NCBI GenBank assembly: GCA_030694985.1
Contig: JAUYTV010000014.1
Location: forward strand, 24,547-88,546
Source: Methanoregula sp.
GTDB lineage: Archaea > Halobacteriota > Methanomicrobia > Methanomicrobiales > Methanospirillaceae
Reading direction: 5' to 3'
DNA: 64,000 nucleotides
Of the stretch, positions 8,812-18,305 are shown piece after piece. The translations under genes and the position numbers were made by a program. The notes beneath the pieces were generated by a model that was given only the letters and a program-made list of their open reading frames with translations, had not been told where the DNA came from and did not search any database. Numbering within the stretch: position 1 is the first letter of the stretch; every line of letters begins with the position of its first letter.

Positions 8812-9669
8812 TCAACGGTTGGTACATGTCTGCAGCGTATGGGCGATCTGGTCTGCGGCAGATACCCTGCTGCACCCGCGCTCGATCGTATCGCTGCAGA
8901 TAACATCCCTGACTCCTGCTTCCACCAGCCGGACATAGGCCCCCCCGGTGAGCACCCCATGTACGCATGCGGCAAATACATCCGTTGCACCCTGCGCGTA
9001 GAGCATACCAGCCGCAGTAGCAATTGTGCCCCCTGTTGAGATGATGTCATCTACGATCACTACAGGACGGGATGCCGCCGACAATGCCTTTGGGGCCATA
9101 GTCACCTGCTCACCGCTCAGCCGGGTCTTTTCCAGGTGATCGTACTCCCATTCACCAGCTGATGCCACCTGTCCGGCAAATGCCAGAGCACCATCGTCAG
9201 GAGCAAGGATGAGGGGATTTTTGCAATTGAGCGTTTTTATGTATGCGCCGATATCCCTCGCAAGAGAGATATTTCGGGATGGAGCTCCAAAAAATCTGAG
9301 CACATCCGGCTCATGGATATTAACGGTAATGCATTCAGAAACGCCCCTGCTGATCGCGCGGGCAACCGCGCGGGCACTTAAGGGCTCTCCATGCCGGAAC
9401 TGTTTGTCCTGTCGCGCATAGCCCATATAGGGTATAACCAGCCGGAGTTCTGAACCCTCACAGGCATCGATCAAGAGCAGCAGCTGGACAAGTGCATCAT
9501 TGTCCACCACACTGCTGACAATAATTGTCTCATCGTCAAGCTCTCCGGCAACAAGATACAGCTCGCCGTCAGGAAAACAAGAATATTTGACATTGACAAC
9601 CGTAGTCTTTAGCGCTTTTGCAAGGCGTGTGGCAAGTATCTGGGATTTTTCAGTGCAGATAACTTTCAT
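8812..9669 (-). CDS. prs: Ribose-phosphate pyrophosphokinase
   Basis: A 285-residue PRPP synthetase, the archaeal length. Visible marks are Phe-Pro-Asp-Gly-Glu near residue 33, Arg-Gln-Asp-Lys near residue 93, the His-Glu-Pro loop, and the PRPP loop Ile-Val-Asp-Asp-Ile-Ile-Ser-Thr-Gly-Gly-Thr near residue 212. It makes PRPP from ribose 5-phosphate and ATP for nucleotide, histidine, tryptophan and methanopterin synthesis. A CAGGA Shine-Dalgarno precedes the ATG. It heads the run prs-nob1-gfcR. Confidence 0.95.
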   Translation of the reverse strand: MKVICTEKSQILATRLAKALKTTVVNVKYSCFPDGELYLVAGELDDETIIVSSVVDNDALVQLLLLIDACEGSELRLVIPYMGYARQDKQFRHGEPLSARAVARAISRGVSECITVNIHEPDVLRFFGAPSRNISLARDIGAYIKTLNCKNPLILAPDDGALAFAGQVASAGEWEYDHLEKTRLSGEQVTMAPKALSAASRPVVIVDDIISTGGTIATAAGMLYAQGATDVFAACVHGVLTGGAYVRLVEAGVRDVICSDTIERGCSRVSAADQIAHTLQTCTNR

Positions 9670-9892
9670 GATATCGTATCCTGATCGCAGATGGGCAGCA
9701 TTTCCTTACTTATTGTATGTTGTATGGGTGATAATATACTGCATCAGGTTTTGTATTTTTTTAAAAACAATGATTCTGCAAAGATATCTGATGGGGGGCT
9801 TCGCCGTCACCGGTGTGACCAGCTGAAAGTACTTAAACTATCATAGGACAAATTATATGAAAATCTTAAGGTTAAAAGAGGTTAAAACCGCA

Positions 9893-11830
9893 ATGGAAAT
9901 ATCTGAGCAAACCCCCCCGCAGCAGAACGAAATAACGCCCGCATCGCCCGAAGCGGTATCCACAGAAAGCGCGGGGGCGACATCATCAACAATCGAAGTT
10001 CCCGCAAAACTGATCGACCAGGTGATAGGTCAGGAACATGCAGTCGAAGTGATCCAAAAGGCGGCTATCCAAAGACGGCATGTCATGATGATCGGCAGCC
10101 CCGGTACCGGAAAATCAATGCTGGCAAAGGCGATGGCCGAGCTGCTGCCCAAAGAAGAACTCATCGATATAATGGTCTACCCGAACTCCGATGACAACAA
10201 CAACCCTGTGATCAGGACGGTTGCCGCAGGACGGGGAAAACAGATTGTAACCGCTCACAAAGCAGAAGCCAGAAAAAAGATCCAGTTCCGGAACATGCTC
10301 CTCCTCCTTGCTATCATCGGTATCGGGGGATATGCGATAATCACCGGACAGATCATTATGGGGCTTATTGCGGTTGCTTTTATTTTCATCGCATTCCGCA
10401 CCAGCATGCCCAGAGAGGAGTCGATGGTGCCCAAACTTCTGGTTTCAAATGATACCAAAAGCATTGCTCCCTTTATTGATGCTACAGGAACTCATGCCGG
10501 TGCCCTGTTAGGCGATGTGCGCCATGACCCATTCCAGAGCGGGGGGCTTGAAACACCATCCCATGACCGGGTTGAGGCTGGAGCTATCCACCGTTCGAAT
10601 GGTGGCGTTCTCTTCATCGATGAGATCAATACATTGGACCCACACTCCCAGCAGAACCTGCTCACTGCACTACAGGAAGGAGAGTTTCCTATCACCGGCC
10701 AGAGCGAGCGGTCGAGCGGCGCGATGGTGCATACTGAACCGGTCCCCTGCAAGTTCGTGATGGTTTCAGCTGGTAACCTTGATGCAATCCAGGGTATGCA
10801 CCCTGCGCTCCGCTCCCGTATTCGCGGGTACGGGTACGAAGTCTACATGGCAGAGAGCATGGACGACACTCCAGAAAACCGTGAGAAATATGTCCGGTTC
10901 ATAGCGCAGGAAGTGAAAAATGATGGTAAGATCCCGCATTGCGACCAGAGCGCAATCGATGAAATTATTCGTGAATCCAAGCGCCGGTCGAACCGCAAGG
11001 GATACCTCACGCTCAAGCTGCGTGATATGGGGGGGCTCATCCGTGTTGCAGGAGACATTGCCCGGCAGGAGGGTGCCGCGATCACAACCGCTGCCCATGT
11101 CATCATGGCTAAGAAAACCGCACGCTCGATTGAAGATCAGGTATCCGATGAGGTTACCCGTCACCTGCGGGAGTACGATATGGCTGTGGTGGAAGGCACC
11201 CGGGTTGGCAGGGTTAACGGACTTGCAGTTACAGGAAGTGATGCGGGTTCGGTTCTTCCGATAATGGCTGAGGTTACGCCTGCACAGGGTGCGAGCGGCA
11301 CCGTAATTGCCACCGGGATGCTCAAGGAGATAGCCCAGGAATCCATCAAGAACGTGAGTGCCATCTTAAAAAAATTCACCGGCAAGGATGTCAGGAACAT
11401 TGATATCCATATCCAGTTCATCGGCACCTATATGGGGGTCGAGGGAGATTCAGCATCTGTCAGTGTCGCAACAGCAGTCGTAAGTGCTATCGAGGGAATT
11501 CCTGTCCGGCAGGATGTTGCAATGACCGGCTCCCTATCAGTCCGGGGCGATGTGCTTCCCGTTGGCGGGGTGACTTACAAGATCGAAGCTGCGGTAAAGG
11601 CCGGCATCAAGACCGTTTTGATCCCCCGTATGAATCTGGGAGACGTACTGATCGAAGAGCGGTACAAACCCCTTGTCACCATTATACCGGTGGACACGAT
11701 CGATGATGTTCTTAAGGTAGCCCTTGTGCCGGAGAACTCCGAAGGATTCTTAATCAAGCTCAAAAATATGGCGCTTCGATCAACTGCAATGATTGCAGAA
11801 GTAACTACTGTCAACAATCCGGTGGCATGA
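9893..11830 (+). CDS. lonB: Membrane-anchored archaeal Lon protease (LonB)
   Basis: I chose the ATG at 9893 because GAGGT lies about 10 bases upstream; an in-frame ATG at 9857 lacks this. The 645-residue protein has an AAA+ domain with Walker A at residues 68-75 (Gly-Ser-Pro-Gly-Thr-Gly-Lys-Ser), an inserted pair of membrane helices at about 134-168, Walker B with Phe-Ile-Asp-Glu-Ile-Asn, and a C-terminal protease domain with Ser in Gly-Asp-Ser-Ala-Ser and Lys in Val-Thr-Tyr-Lys, the Ser-Lys dyad. It degrades damaged or regulatory proteins at the membrane using ATP. tldD follows after 6 bases. Confidence 0.96.
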   Translation: MEISEQTPPQQNEITPASPEAVSTESAGATSSTIEVPAKLIDQVIGQEHAVEVIQKAAIQRRHVMMIGSPGTGKSMLAKAMAELLPKEELIDIMVYPNSDDNNNPVIRTVAAGRGKQIVTAHKAEARKKIQFRNMLLLLAIIGIGGYAIITGQIIMGLIAVAFIFIAFRTSMPREESMVPKLLVSNDTKSIAPFIDATGTHAGALLGDVRHDPFQSGGLETPSHDRVEAGAIHRSNGGVLFIDEINTLDPHSQQNLLTALQEGEFPITGQSERSSGAMVHTEPVPCKFVMVSAGNLDAIQGMHPALRSRIRGYGYEVYMAESMDDTPENREKYVRFIAQEVKNDGKIPHCDQSAIDEIIRESKRRSNRKGYLTLKLRDMGGLIRVAGDIARQEGAAITTAAHVIMAKKTARSIEDQVSDEVTRHLREYDMAVVEGTRVGRVNGLAVTGSDAGSVLPIMAEVTPAQGASGTVIATGMLKEIAQESIKNVSAILKKFTGKDVRNIDIHIQFIGTYMGVEGDSASVSVATAVVSAIEGIPVRQDVAMTGSLSVRGDVLPVGGVTYKIEAAVKAGIKTVLIPRMNLGDVLIEERYKPLVTIIPVDTIDDVLKVALVPENSEGFLIKLKNMALRSTAMIAEVTTVNNPVA

Positions 11831-11836
11831 ATAAAC

Positions 11837-13168
11837 ATGCCCGGTATCACCTATTATGATCTGCGTCATGTGACCGGGCAAATTACCCACATTGACATAG
11901 ATAACGGTATCTGTGAGTCCGCAGGAACCACTTTTTTTAACAAAGCTGTGCTCCGTGTCATCAGCAAAAGCGGCTGGGGAATTCTCCAGATCGATAATTA
12001 CCAGCCCTGCACCGGTAGGAAATTTGACGAACTGTTACAGAAAGCCTGCGCTCTCTCTGCGATAACACAGGAACCGGTGAACCTTGGGGATGTATCCCGT
12101 GGGGTGCTTGCCGTTCCTGCAATGAAAGAAGATCCCCGTTTAGTCAGTATCGAGGAAAAATCGGCGATTCTTTCAGAGATTGAGAAGGGCGCGATCCATC
12201 CCTCCGTGGTGAACCGACGGGCAAATTACATTGAGCGGGTCGAGCAGGTCGGGTTTTTTGACAGTTCCGGAAACGAATACGCGTACGAGATGTGCCGTTC
12301 AGGATTCAATGTGCTGGCGGTTGCTTCACGGAACGACAACACCCAGATGGGATATGAACGGGAGCATTCCATCGACGGGTTCAACCTACGGCACCACTTG
12401 GGTCTCGGGAAAAAGGCTGCCGGTATTGCAGTGGCATTGCTTGACGCGAAATCAGCGCATGGGGGAAAATTAAAGGCGATACTCGATCCGGAACTCGCAG
12501 GTGTATTTGCCCATGAAGCCGTTGGTCATGCCAGTGAAGGCGACCTGATCCAGGAAGGCAACTCGGTATTAAAAGATAAAACCGGGCAGAAGATTGGAAA
12601 CGACAGGCTCACGATCGTAGATGACCCCGGTCTACCCGAGTTCGGGTTCGATCCTGTTGATTCGGAAGGTGTGGCTGTGCGCAGAACCGAGATTATTAAA
12701 AACGGGGTTGTCAATGCGTTCCTCCACAACCGTGAATCACTGGCGGCAGTAGGTAATGGCATAGCGGGTCATGCCCGGGGTATGGCCGGAGAACCCCCGC
12801 TTGTCCGGATGAGCAACACCTTTATTGAAGCCGGCGATGCCACCGACCACGAGATCTTTGAAGAATGTAAAAATGGCATCTTTCTCAAAGGTTCCCGCGG
12901 CGGTCAGGTGGACCCGGGGCGGGGAGTCTTCCAGTTCAATGCAGAGTACGGGTATCTTGTAAAGAACGGGGAATGTACAGGAATGGTGCGGGATGTTTCT
13001 TTATCTGGAGATATATTAACAACCCTGCACAATATCGCACTCTGCGGAAAGAACCGTAAGATGAGCCCGGGATACTGCGGGAAAGGTGGACAGAGCGTGC
13101 CGGTGAGTGACGGGGCTCCAACAATTCTTCTTTGTGATGCGGTGGTGGGCGGCAGTGGAATGGATTGA
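11837..13168 (+). CDS. tldD: TldD metalloprotease subunit
   Basis: A 443-residue protein. The zinc motif His-Glu-Ala-Val-Gly-His stands at residues 226-231, and a Cys in Ser-Pro-Gly-Tyr-Cys-Gly near residue 423 is in the place of the third zinc ligand. TldD carries the active site of the TldD/TldE heterodimer, which trims small, unfolded peptides and in bacteria matures modified peptides and degrades CcdA. It lies 6 bases after lonB and overlaps tldE by 14 bases, so the operon joins two proteolytic systems. Confidence 0.94.
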   Translation: MPGITYYDLRHVTGQITHIDIDNGICESAGTTFFNKAVLRVISKSGWGILQIDNYQPCTGRKFDELLQKACALSAITQEPVNLGDVSRGVLAVPAMKEDPRLVSIEEKSAILSEIEKGAIHPSVVNRRANYIERVEQVGFFDSSGNEYAYEMCRSGFNVLAVASRNDNTQMGYEREHSIDGFNLRHHLGLGKKAAGIAVALLDAKSAHGGKLKAILDPELAGVFAHEAVGHASEGDLIQEGNSVLKDKTGQKIGNDRLTIVDDPGLPEFGFDPVDSEGVAVRRTEIIKNGVVNAFLHNRESLAAVGNGIAGHARGMAGEPPLVRMSNTFIEAGDATDHEIFEECKNGIFLKGSRGGQVDPGRGVFQFNAEYGYLVKNGECTGMVRDVSLSGDILTTLHNIALCGKNRKMSPGYCGKGGQSVPVSDGAPTILLCDAVVGGSGMD

Positions 13169-14441
13169 CCAGATAATTAAAAAAGGTCTAAAGAGTGTAG
13201 ATGAAGTTGAAATCTTTTACGTGGAGGGACGGAGCATATCTGCCGACCTGAAACAGAAGAAGATCAACCTTGCCTCTGCCTCAGAAGACTGCGGGCTTGG
13301 CATCAGGACCATCCATAAGGGCAGGATTGGATCATCGAGTACAAACGATCCCGGCCACTGGAGTGAATGCCTCGATGCAGCGATTGCAAGCGGCCATCTC
13401 GCAACCCCGCTCCCCTGGGAAGGACTGCCTGTTGCGCAGGATATTTCACAAACCCCGCTTACGTTTGACCCATTAATGAAGGTCGAACCCGCATCCGCTC
13501 TTGCTCTGCTCGAACAGATGCTTGCCGGTTCAGAAGAACACACAGCAGAAGTGACTGCCGGCTCTGCCGGGCTCTCAACCTCAACAGTGACCCTTGCAAA
13601 CAGCAGCGGGGTGCACTACACAGACAGCCACACAGGAGTCTCGCTCTCGCTCGAAGCCATCCACAAACAGTCTACCGGTTATGAATTCGATCATTCCAGT
13701 TTCATGAACAAGGTAAACCCCTTCCATGTCGGGGAACGGGCAAGCTTCTTTGCCCATGAATCTGCGGGGGGAAAGGAGATCCCCACAGGGAATTATGAGA
13801 TCCTGCTCTCCCCGCTTGCCTATGCCGAACTCCTCGGCAGTGTGTTTATCCCGGCATTGAACGGGCGAAACGTGCATGCAGGCAGATCCCGGTTTGCCAA
13901 GTCGATAGGGGAGCAGGTTTCTGTCCCTCTGCTCTCGATGTATGATGACCCGCTCCTGCAAGGAGCTGATGGCAGTGTGAGCTGGGATGCAGAAGGCATG
14001 CCGACACACAGGATAGATTTCATAAGGGATGGTGTGCTGGAAGCGTTTGCTTATGATCTCAAAACCGCCTACCGGTACGGAAAGACAAGTACGGCGAGTG
14101 CGGTCCGGGGAGGGTACGGCGGATCTCCGGGAATCGGCCACCACAATTTTGTCGTGGATGGAAAGCGCAGCAGTATTGCAGATGAACGCGCGGTATACGT
14201 GCACAGCGTTGTTGGGGCTCACACGGCAAACCCGATGAGCGGGGAATTCTCTGTTGAACTCTCCAATGCGTTCTGGATGGAGGGCGGGGAGTTTGAAGAA
14301 CCGATCCGGAGCGCCATGCTGTCAGGCAATGTCTTTTCGCTGCATAACGAAATTATCGGTATGAGCCAAAAATCCCGTTCAATCGGCTCGCTGATTCTGC
14401 CTTCGGTAAGGATAAATAAGCAGCATATCATTGGTAAATAA
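13155..14441 (+). CDS. tldE: TldE/PmbA protease subunit
   Basis: A protein of about 428 residues, the TldE/PmbA partner of TldD. The same fold is present (Ser-Ala-Gly-Gly-Lys-Glu-Ile-Pro near the position of the TldD zinc helix) but no His-Glu-x3-His motif, as is normal for TldE. I favour a GTG start at 13155, before Glu-Trp-Ile-Asp-Gln; upstream codons down to 13107 stay open but lie inside tldD. TldD and TldE form a cleft that admits only peptides. Operon position and overlap fit co-translation. Confidence 0.9.
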   Translation: MEWIDQIIKKGLKSVDEVEIFYVEGRSISADLKQKKINLASASEDCGLGIRTIHKGRIGSSSTNDPGHWSECLDAAIASGHLATPLPWEGLPVAQDISQTPLTFDPLMKVEPASALALLEQMLAGSEEHTAEVTAGSAGLSTSTVTLANSSGVHYTDSHTGVSLSLEAIHKQSTGYEFDHSSFMNKVNPFHVGERASFFAHESAGGKEIPTGNYEILLSPLAYAELLGSVFIPALNGRNVHAGRSRFAKSIGEQVSVPLLSMYDDPLLQGADGSVSWDAEGMPTHRIDFIRDGVLEAFAYDLKTAYRYGKTSTASAVRGGYGGSPGIGHHNFVVDGKRSSIADERAVYVHSVVGAHTANPMSGEFSVELSNAFWMEGGEFEEPIRSAMLSGNVFSLHNEIIGMSQKSRSIGSLILPSVRINKQHIIGK

Positions 14442-14457
14442 AGGAAAATGGATAATT

Positions 14458-14721
14458 ATGAGCGCAGTACTCATTGCAATTCTTCTTGTCGTGGCAATTG
14501 TTGCGATCGTCTACTATCTGGTAAAAAAGTTCACCGTGCTCCTGGTCAATGCGGTTTTAGGAATTATCCTGTTGTTTCTTCTCAATACTCTGCATGTCAT
14601 GCAGTGGATGGGAAAACCGGATCTCGGGTATGGCTTTGCTACAGTGCTCATCTCTGCAATAGGAGGACTGCCGGGGGTTTGCATTCTCGTGTTGCTGGAT
14701 ATTTTCGGGTTTGCCCTGTAA
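14458..14721 (+). CDS. BofA-family small membrane protein
   Basis: An 87-residue protein with three predicted membrane helices and the Gly-Gly-Leu-Pro-Gly-Val end typical of the BofA family. In Bacillus BofA inhibits the intramembrane protease SpoIVFB; archaeal members have no known role. I chose the ATG at 14458, which follows AAGGAA; a TTG at 14431 is less likely. It closes the lonB-tldD-tldE run, 16 bases after tldE, so control of membrane proteolysis is an attractive guess. Confidence 0.75.
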   Translation: MSAVLIAILLVVAIVAIVYYLVKKFTVLLVNAVLGIILLFLLNTLHVMQWMGKPDLGYGFATVLISAIGGLPGVCILVLLDIFGFAL

Positions 14722-14843
14722 ATCAAATTACGGTAAAAAAATACGTGCGGAACCTTTCAGGCAGGATATTATGACATTGGCCCGATTCGGGATTCTTCTT
14801 GGGATTACCCGGAGATCCAAAAAGCCGCTTTTTTTATGATATT

Positions 14844-15542
14844 TCAAAAGACATTTGCTTCTGAATAGACCATAACCTGATCCTGCTCGATCTCGTACGG
14901 TTTGATCTCACGGGAATGGGCAGACATCCGCATTTTTACCACTTCGAGTGCAAGGTGCACATCCGTCAGATCAGAGGGGCGGACATACCGGAGCAGGATC
15001 ACCGTATCGGACAGGTATTCGATCAGCCCGTGACGGCTGGAAAAGACATTGTCCCGGTTAGTTTCAGAAGTCATCATGATCGTGCAGTTCCGGTCGCGGA
15101 GCCCTTCGATAAACCGGTACATCTCCTGCCTTCGTTCAGAGTCATTATCAAACAGGTCTTCAAAGAGAGAGATCGGATCGATTACTACCCTGCTGGCCTT
15201 CACTTCTTCGATGAGTTTGGGGAGTTCATTTTTGATCCGGTTGTTGGCAACATTGAAGTCTGTCGGATCGAGCTTGATGACATAGAGAGCTTTATTCAAA
15301 AATGGTGTAAAGTCCCATCCCTTCTGTTTCATATATATAAAGATTCTTTCTTCGCGTTCTTCAAGACTTATGTAGATGACGCGCTCTCCCCTTGTAAGCC
15401 CGTCCCAGATGAACTGAAGGGAAAAGGTTGTTTTACCTGTACCATACGTGCCAATAATTGCACAGATGCTGCCGGGGATCAATCCCCCCCCCAGCATATC
15501 ATCAAGACCAAGGATTCCCACCTTAACCCGTTCTTCACTCAT
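14844..15542 (-). CDS. KaiC-like RecA-fold ATPase
   Basis: A 232-residue single-domain KaiC/RadA-like ATPase. Walker A is intact at residues 31-38 (Gly-Thr-Tyr-Gly-Thr-Gly-Lys-Thr), the paired glutamates of the KaiC family follow in Ser-Leu-Glu-Glu-Arg-Glu, and Walker B is Val-Val-Ile-Asp-Pro. Archaeal proteins of this group include ArlH (FlaH), which binds the archaellum motor ATPase. Its ATG overlaps the stop of the second KaiC-like gene (15539-15542), so both are made together, divergently from a pilus-type ATPase. A regulatory role on that motor is inference. Confidence 0.85.
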   Translation of the reverse strand: MSEERVKVGILGLDDMLGGGLIPGSICAIIGTYGTGKTTFSLQFIWDGLTRGERVIYISLEEREERIFIYMKQKGWDFTPFLNKALYVIKLDPTDFNVANNRIKNELPKLIEEVKASRVVIDPISLFEDLFDNDSERRQEMYRFIEGLRDRNCTIMMTSETNRDNVFSSRHGLIEYLSDTVILLRYVRPSDLTDVHLALEVVKMRMSAHSREIKPYEIEQDQVMVYSEANVF

Positions 15543-16366
15543 ACAATCATCCGGATATTGCTCACTTCAAAACCCCTGGTAGTCGAAATGCGGACTGCAA
15601 ATTTCACCAGATCGTGTTCCTCCAGATGAGGCATAACCCCCCTGAACTTTTCAAAATACATCACCCGCTGCCTGCGTGAACCGGTGCTCTCTTCCCATTT
15701 GAAGAGCATCACTGCATCTGCAATGTCTGAGATTTCTTTCTCCTGAGCTGAATTAAGGATGCCCTGGGTAAGCAGCAGGTAACAGGTAAGGCCCCGCTGT
15801 TTTGACACCCGCTGCAAACCCCGTAAAACACCGGTAAAGTTTGACCAGCTGTTGGAATTATTGGATTGTGTTGCAATATCAGTGATGGAATCCATGACGA
15901 TCAGGCTTTGCGGTTGTGCTGTATTGATCACGTTTGAGAGTTGGACAAATACATCTCCATGACCTGACCGTTTTTGCATTCTTAAAAGGATATCACTGTG
16001 GCTGTACCATTCATCAGGAACAACACTTCTGTCAAAATAGAGTTCAGAGAGATCATCGAACTGGATGGATTCTGTGAGCTGGCTTACATTGTCAACATGC
16101 AGCGAATTGACGATCTCCTGCCTCACATCATCCTTGTGTCTGGTAAAGGTGATATACCGGAGTTCTTTTGGAGAGATCTTATCCTTTAATTCATTATGAT
16201 TTTTTGCATCCAGCAGATTTATCATCGAACTGTACACAAACTCATAGCTGCCCGCTCCAAGATCCCCAAGGAAAAGGATGACAGAACCCGGTGGAACCCC
16301 TCCATCCAGAATCGGGTCGAGTGATGAGATCCCTGTAGGCATCTTTTTACTGGCAAATTCCTGCAT
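15539..16366 (-). CDS. KaiC-like protein with degenerate Walker A
   Basis: A 275-residue RecA-fold protein. The P-loop at residues 34-41 reads Gly-Asp-Leu-Gly-Ala-Gly-Ser-Tyr, so the essential Lys is replaced by Ser; Walker B (Ile-Val-Met-Asp-Ser) remains. It probably does not hydrolyse ATP in the usual way and may be a structural or sensing partner of the intact KaiC-like protein encoded next to it. It is the first gene of the two-gene unit, driven from a TATA box about 60 bases upstream. Confidence 0.8.
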   Translation of the reverse strand: MQEFASKKMPTGISSLDPILDGGVPPGSVILFLGDLGAGSYEFVYSSMINLLDAKNHNELKDKISPKELRYITFTRHKDDVRQEIVNSLHVDNVSQLTESIQFDDLSELYFDRSVVPDEWYSHSDILLRMQKRSGHGDVFVQLSNVINTAQPQSLIVMDSITDIATQSNNSNSWSNFTGVLRGLQRVSKQRGLTCYLLLTQGILNSAQEKEISDIADAVMLFKWEESTGSRRQRVMYFEKFRGVMPHLEEHDLVKFAVRISTTRGFEVSNIRMIV

Positions 16367-16421
16367 AAACCCCCATTGTTAACAAAGAATTTTCTTTCAC
16401 AGAAACTCTCATGGATAGTGT

Positions 16422-16431
16422 TATAAATATA
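16422..16431 (-). promoter_or_regulatory. TATA box of the KaiC-like gene pair
   Basis: The minus-strand run ATATTTATAACA lies about 55-65 bases before the start of the 275-residue gene, in the divergent gap shared with the pilus ATPase gene. Confidence 0.5.
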
Positions 16432-16504
16432 TCTATTTGAAAAAAATGTCATCAGATCTGTGGGAAAAACGACAAAAACTCCCGAATTTCCCGGAATGAT
16501 ACAT

Positions 16505-16513
16505 AATTATATA
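16505..16513 (+). promoter_or_regulatory. TATA box of the pilus-type ATPase operon
   Basis: AATTATATA lies 62 bases before the chosen ATG at 16575. The two divergent boxes are about 75 bases apart, so one regulator could act on both units. Confidence 0.5.
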
Positions 16514-16574
16514 GAATGATCTCCCGAATTATAGCTTGGGTATAGTATTTTTTCGTAGAGGGAGCTTGTGCATT

Positions 16575-18305
16575 ATGCAGATCTCTGAATTCTTAAACTC
16601 GCTAAAAAAAAATAAGTCGGAAAAAGGGGCACAGGAACCCGCTGAGCCGCCCGCAGAACCAGAAAAAACGGTTACCGGCGGTGATGAAAAGAAAACCCCC
16701 GCACCGAAAGTAAAAAAAACCGATACGGGATACTTACACTATTTTCGCCTGCTGAAAGGGATTAAACATCAAGCTGTAGACGAATACGATTTTGAGCGGG
16801 ACGGTACGCTTGTAGAAGCAAATGTGGATGATACGTATGAGCAGATCGACCAGTATTGGGTTACAAACGGGTGTTCGCTCATTGTTATCGCACTGAATAA
16901 GAAAACCAACCAGCAGGAGTATCTCTTATTCGAACCATCCCTTTCCGATTTTGAATATGAACTATTAGAACGACTTTATGAGGATCTGCGGTGTGTGCTG
17001 ATCCTGTCGTCAAAGGATATCAAAAAAGATCGCAAGCGCGTCTTGCTCGAAAAGATGAATGAGCTCTTTGATGATTATGGCATCACGCTTGAACGGTCCG
17101 CCCGCCACAAGATCCAGTATTTCTTAGTTCGGAATTTTTTAGGCTGGTCGCGTATTGACCCCCTGATGAAGGATCCCAATCTTGAGGATATCTCATGTGA
17201 TGGCAATAAAGTCCCAATCTTCCTCTATCACCGGCACTACCGGAACATCAGGACAAATATCGCCTTTGAACCCGATATTCTCAATTCGCTTGCCATCACC
17301 CTTGCCCAGCGTTCGGGAAAACACATCTCCAGTGGTTCTCCTATTATCGATGCAACACTTCCCGATGGTTCGCGTCTCCAGCTCACGTTTGGCTCTGAAG
17401 TGACTACGCGGGGGACATCGTTTACAATACGTAAATTCAGGGAAGAACCGTTCTCTCCTGTTGAACTCATAGAGATTGGAACATTCAATGCAGATGTCCT
17501 TGCCTACTTCTGGATAGCTATTGAGAACAATAAAAGCATGCTTTTTATCGGTGGAACGGCATCGGGAAAGACCACATCGTTAAATGCCGTTTCTCTCTTC
17601 ATCCCTCCGATCGCAAAAGTAGTCAGTATTGAAGACACTCGTGAGATCACATTGTTTCATGATAACTGGATCGCGAGTGTCACCCGTGAAGCCCTTTCTG
17701 AAGGCAGCAATGCGATCACAATGTTTGATCTGCTGAGGGCCGCAATGCGACAACGACCAGAGTACATCCTTGTCGGAGAAGTCCGTGGTGCTGAAGCCCA
17801 GACCCTTTTCCAGGCGATGAATACCGGGCACACCACATTTTCCACCATGCATGCTGGTGGAGTTGATGCAGCAATCCACCGTCTCGAGAGTGAGCCGTTG
17901 AATGTACCAAGAAACATGGTACAGGCACTCAACATCATCAGTGTACAGGGATTAATCTTCCATGGAACAGAGCGCGTCCGCCGCGTTCAGGAAGTTGTCG
18001 AGATTGCCGGCATCGATCCGTCCTCAGGAAATATGCGTGTCAATAATGTCTTTGTCTATGACCCTATACACGATAAGATAAATTTTACCGGGCGCTCCCA
18101 GATCTATGCAGACATAGCAGAAAAACGAGGCTGGACTCGTGAACAACTTGAGGCTGATATTGCAACAAGGAAAAATCTCCTTGAAGAGATGAGAAAACAG
18201 GGAATTAAGGATTACGTCTCGGTTGCATCCCTGTTCCATGCATATAGTATTGATGCAAAAGAAGTGGTAGCCAATCTCTCGGATCTTCGTATGGTAATTA
18301 AATGA
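16575..18305 (+). CDS. Type II/IV secretion or pilus assembly ATPase (GspE/ArlI family)
   Basis: A 576-residue motor ATPase. I chose the ATG at 16575 because GGGAG lies about 10 bases upstream; the TTG at 16536 is weaker. After a charged, Pro/Glu-rich N-terminal tail (to about residue 50) come the N-terminal domain, Walker A with Gly-Gly-Thr-Ala-Ser-Gly-Lys-Thr-Thr, the Asp box (Ser-Ile-Glu-Asp-Thr), the Walker B region (Ile-Leu-Val-Gly-Glu-Val-Arg-Gly) and the His box (Gly-His-Thr-Thr-Phe-Ser-Thr-Met-His). It powers assembly of type IV pilus-like filaments in archaea. The platform gene follows with a four-base overlap. Confidence 0.92.
   Translation: MQISEFLNSLKKNKSEKGAQEPAEPPAEPEKTVTGGDEKKTPAPKVKKTDTGYLHYFRLLKGIKHQAVDEYDFERDGTLVEANVDDTYEQIDQYWVTNGCSLIVIALNKKTNQQEYLLFEPSLSDFEYELLERLYEDLRCVLILSSKDIKKDRKRVLLEKMNELFDDYGITLERSARHKIQYFLVRNFLGWSRIDPLMKDPNLEDISCDGNKVPIFLYHRHYRNIRTNIAFEPDILNSLAITLAQRSGKHISSGSPIIDATLPDGSRLQLTFGSEVTTRGTSFTIRKFREEPFSPVELIEIGTFNADVLAYFWIAIENNKSMLFIGGTASGKTTSLNAVSLFIPPIAKVVSIEDTREITLFHDNWIASVTREALSEGSNAITMFDLLRAAMRQRPEYILVGEVRGAEAQTLFQAMNTGHTTFSTMHAGGVDAAIHRLESEPLNVPRNMVQALNIISVQGLIFHGTERVRRVQEVVEIAGIDPSSGNMRVNNVFVYDPIHDKINFTGRSQIYADIAEKRGWTREQLEADIATRKNLLEEMRKQGIKDYVSVASLFHAYSIDAKEVVANLSDLRMVIK

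Noticed and set aside
13581..14222. Minus-strand frame of 213 codons opposite tldE
   Set aside because: It is a shadow frame inside a clear family gene and has no signals of its own.
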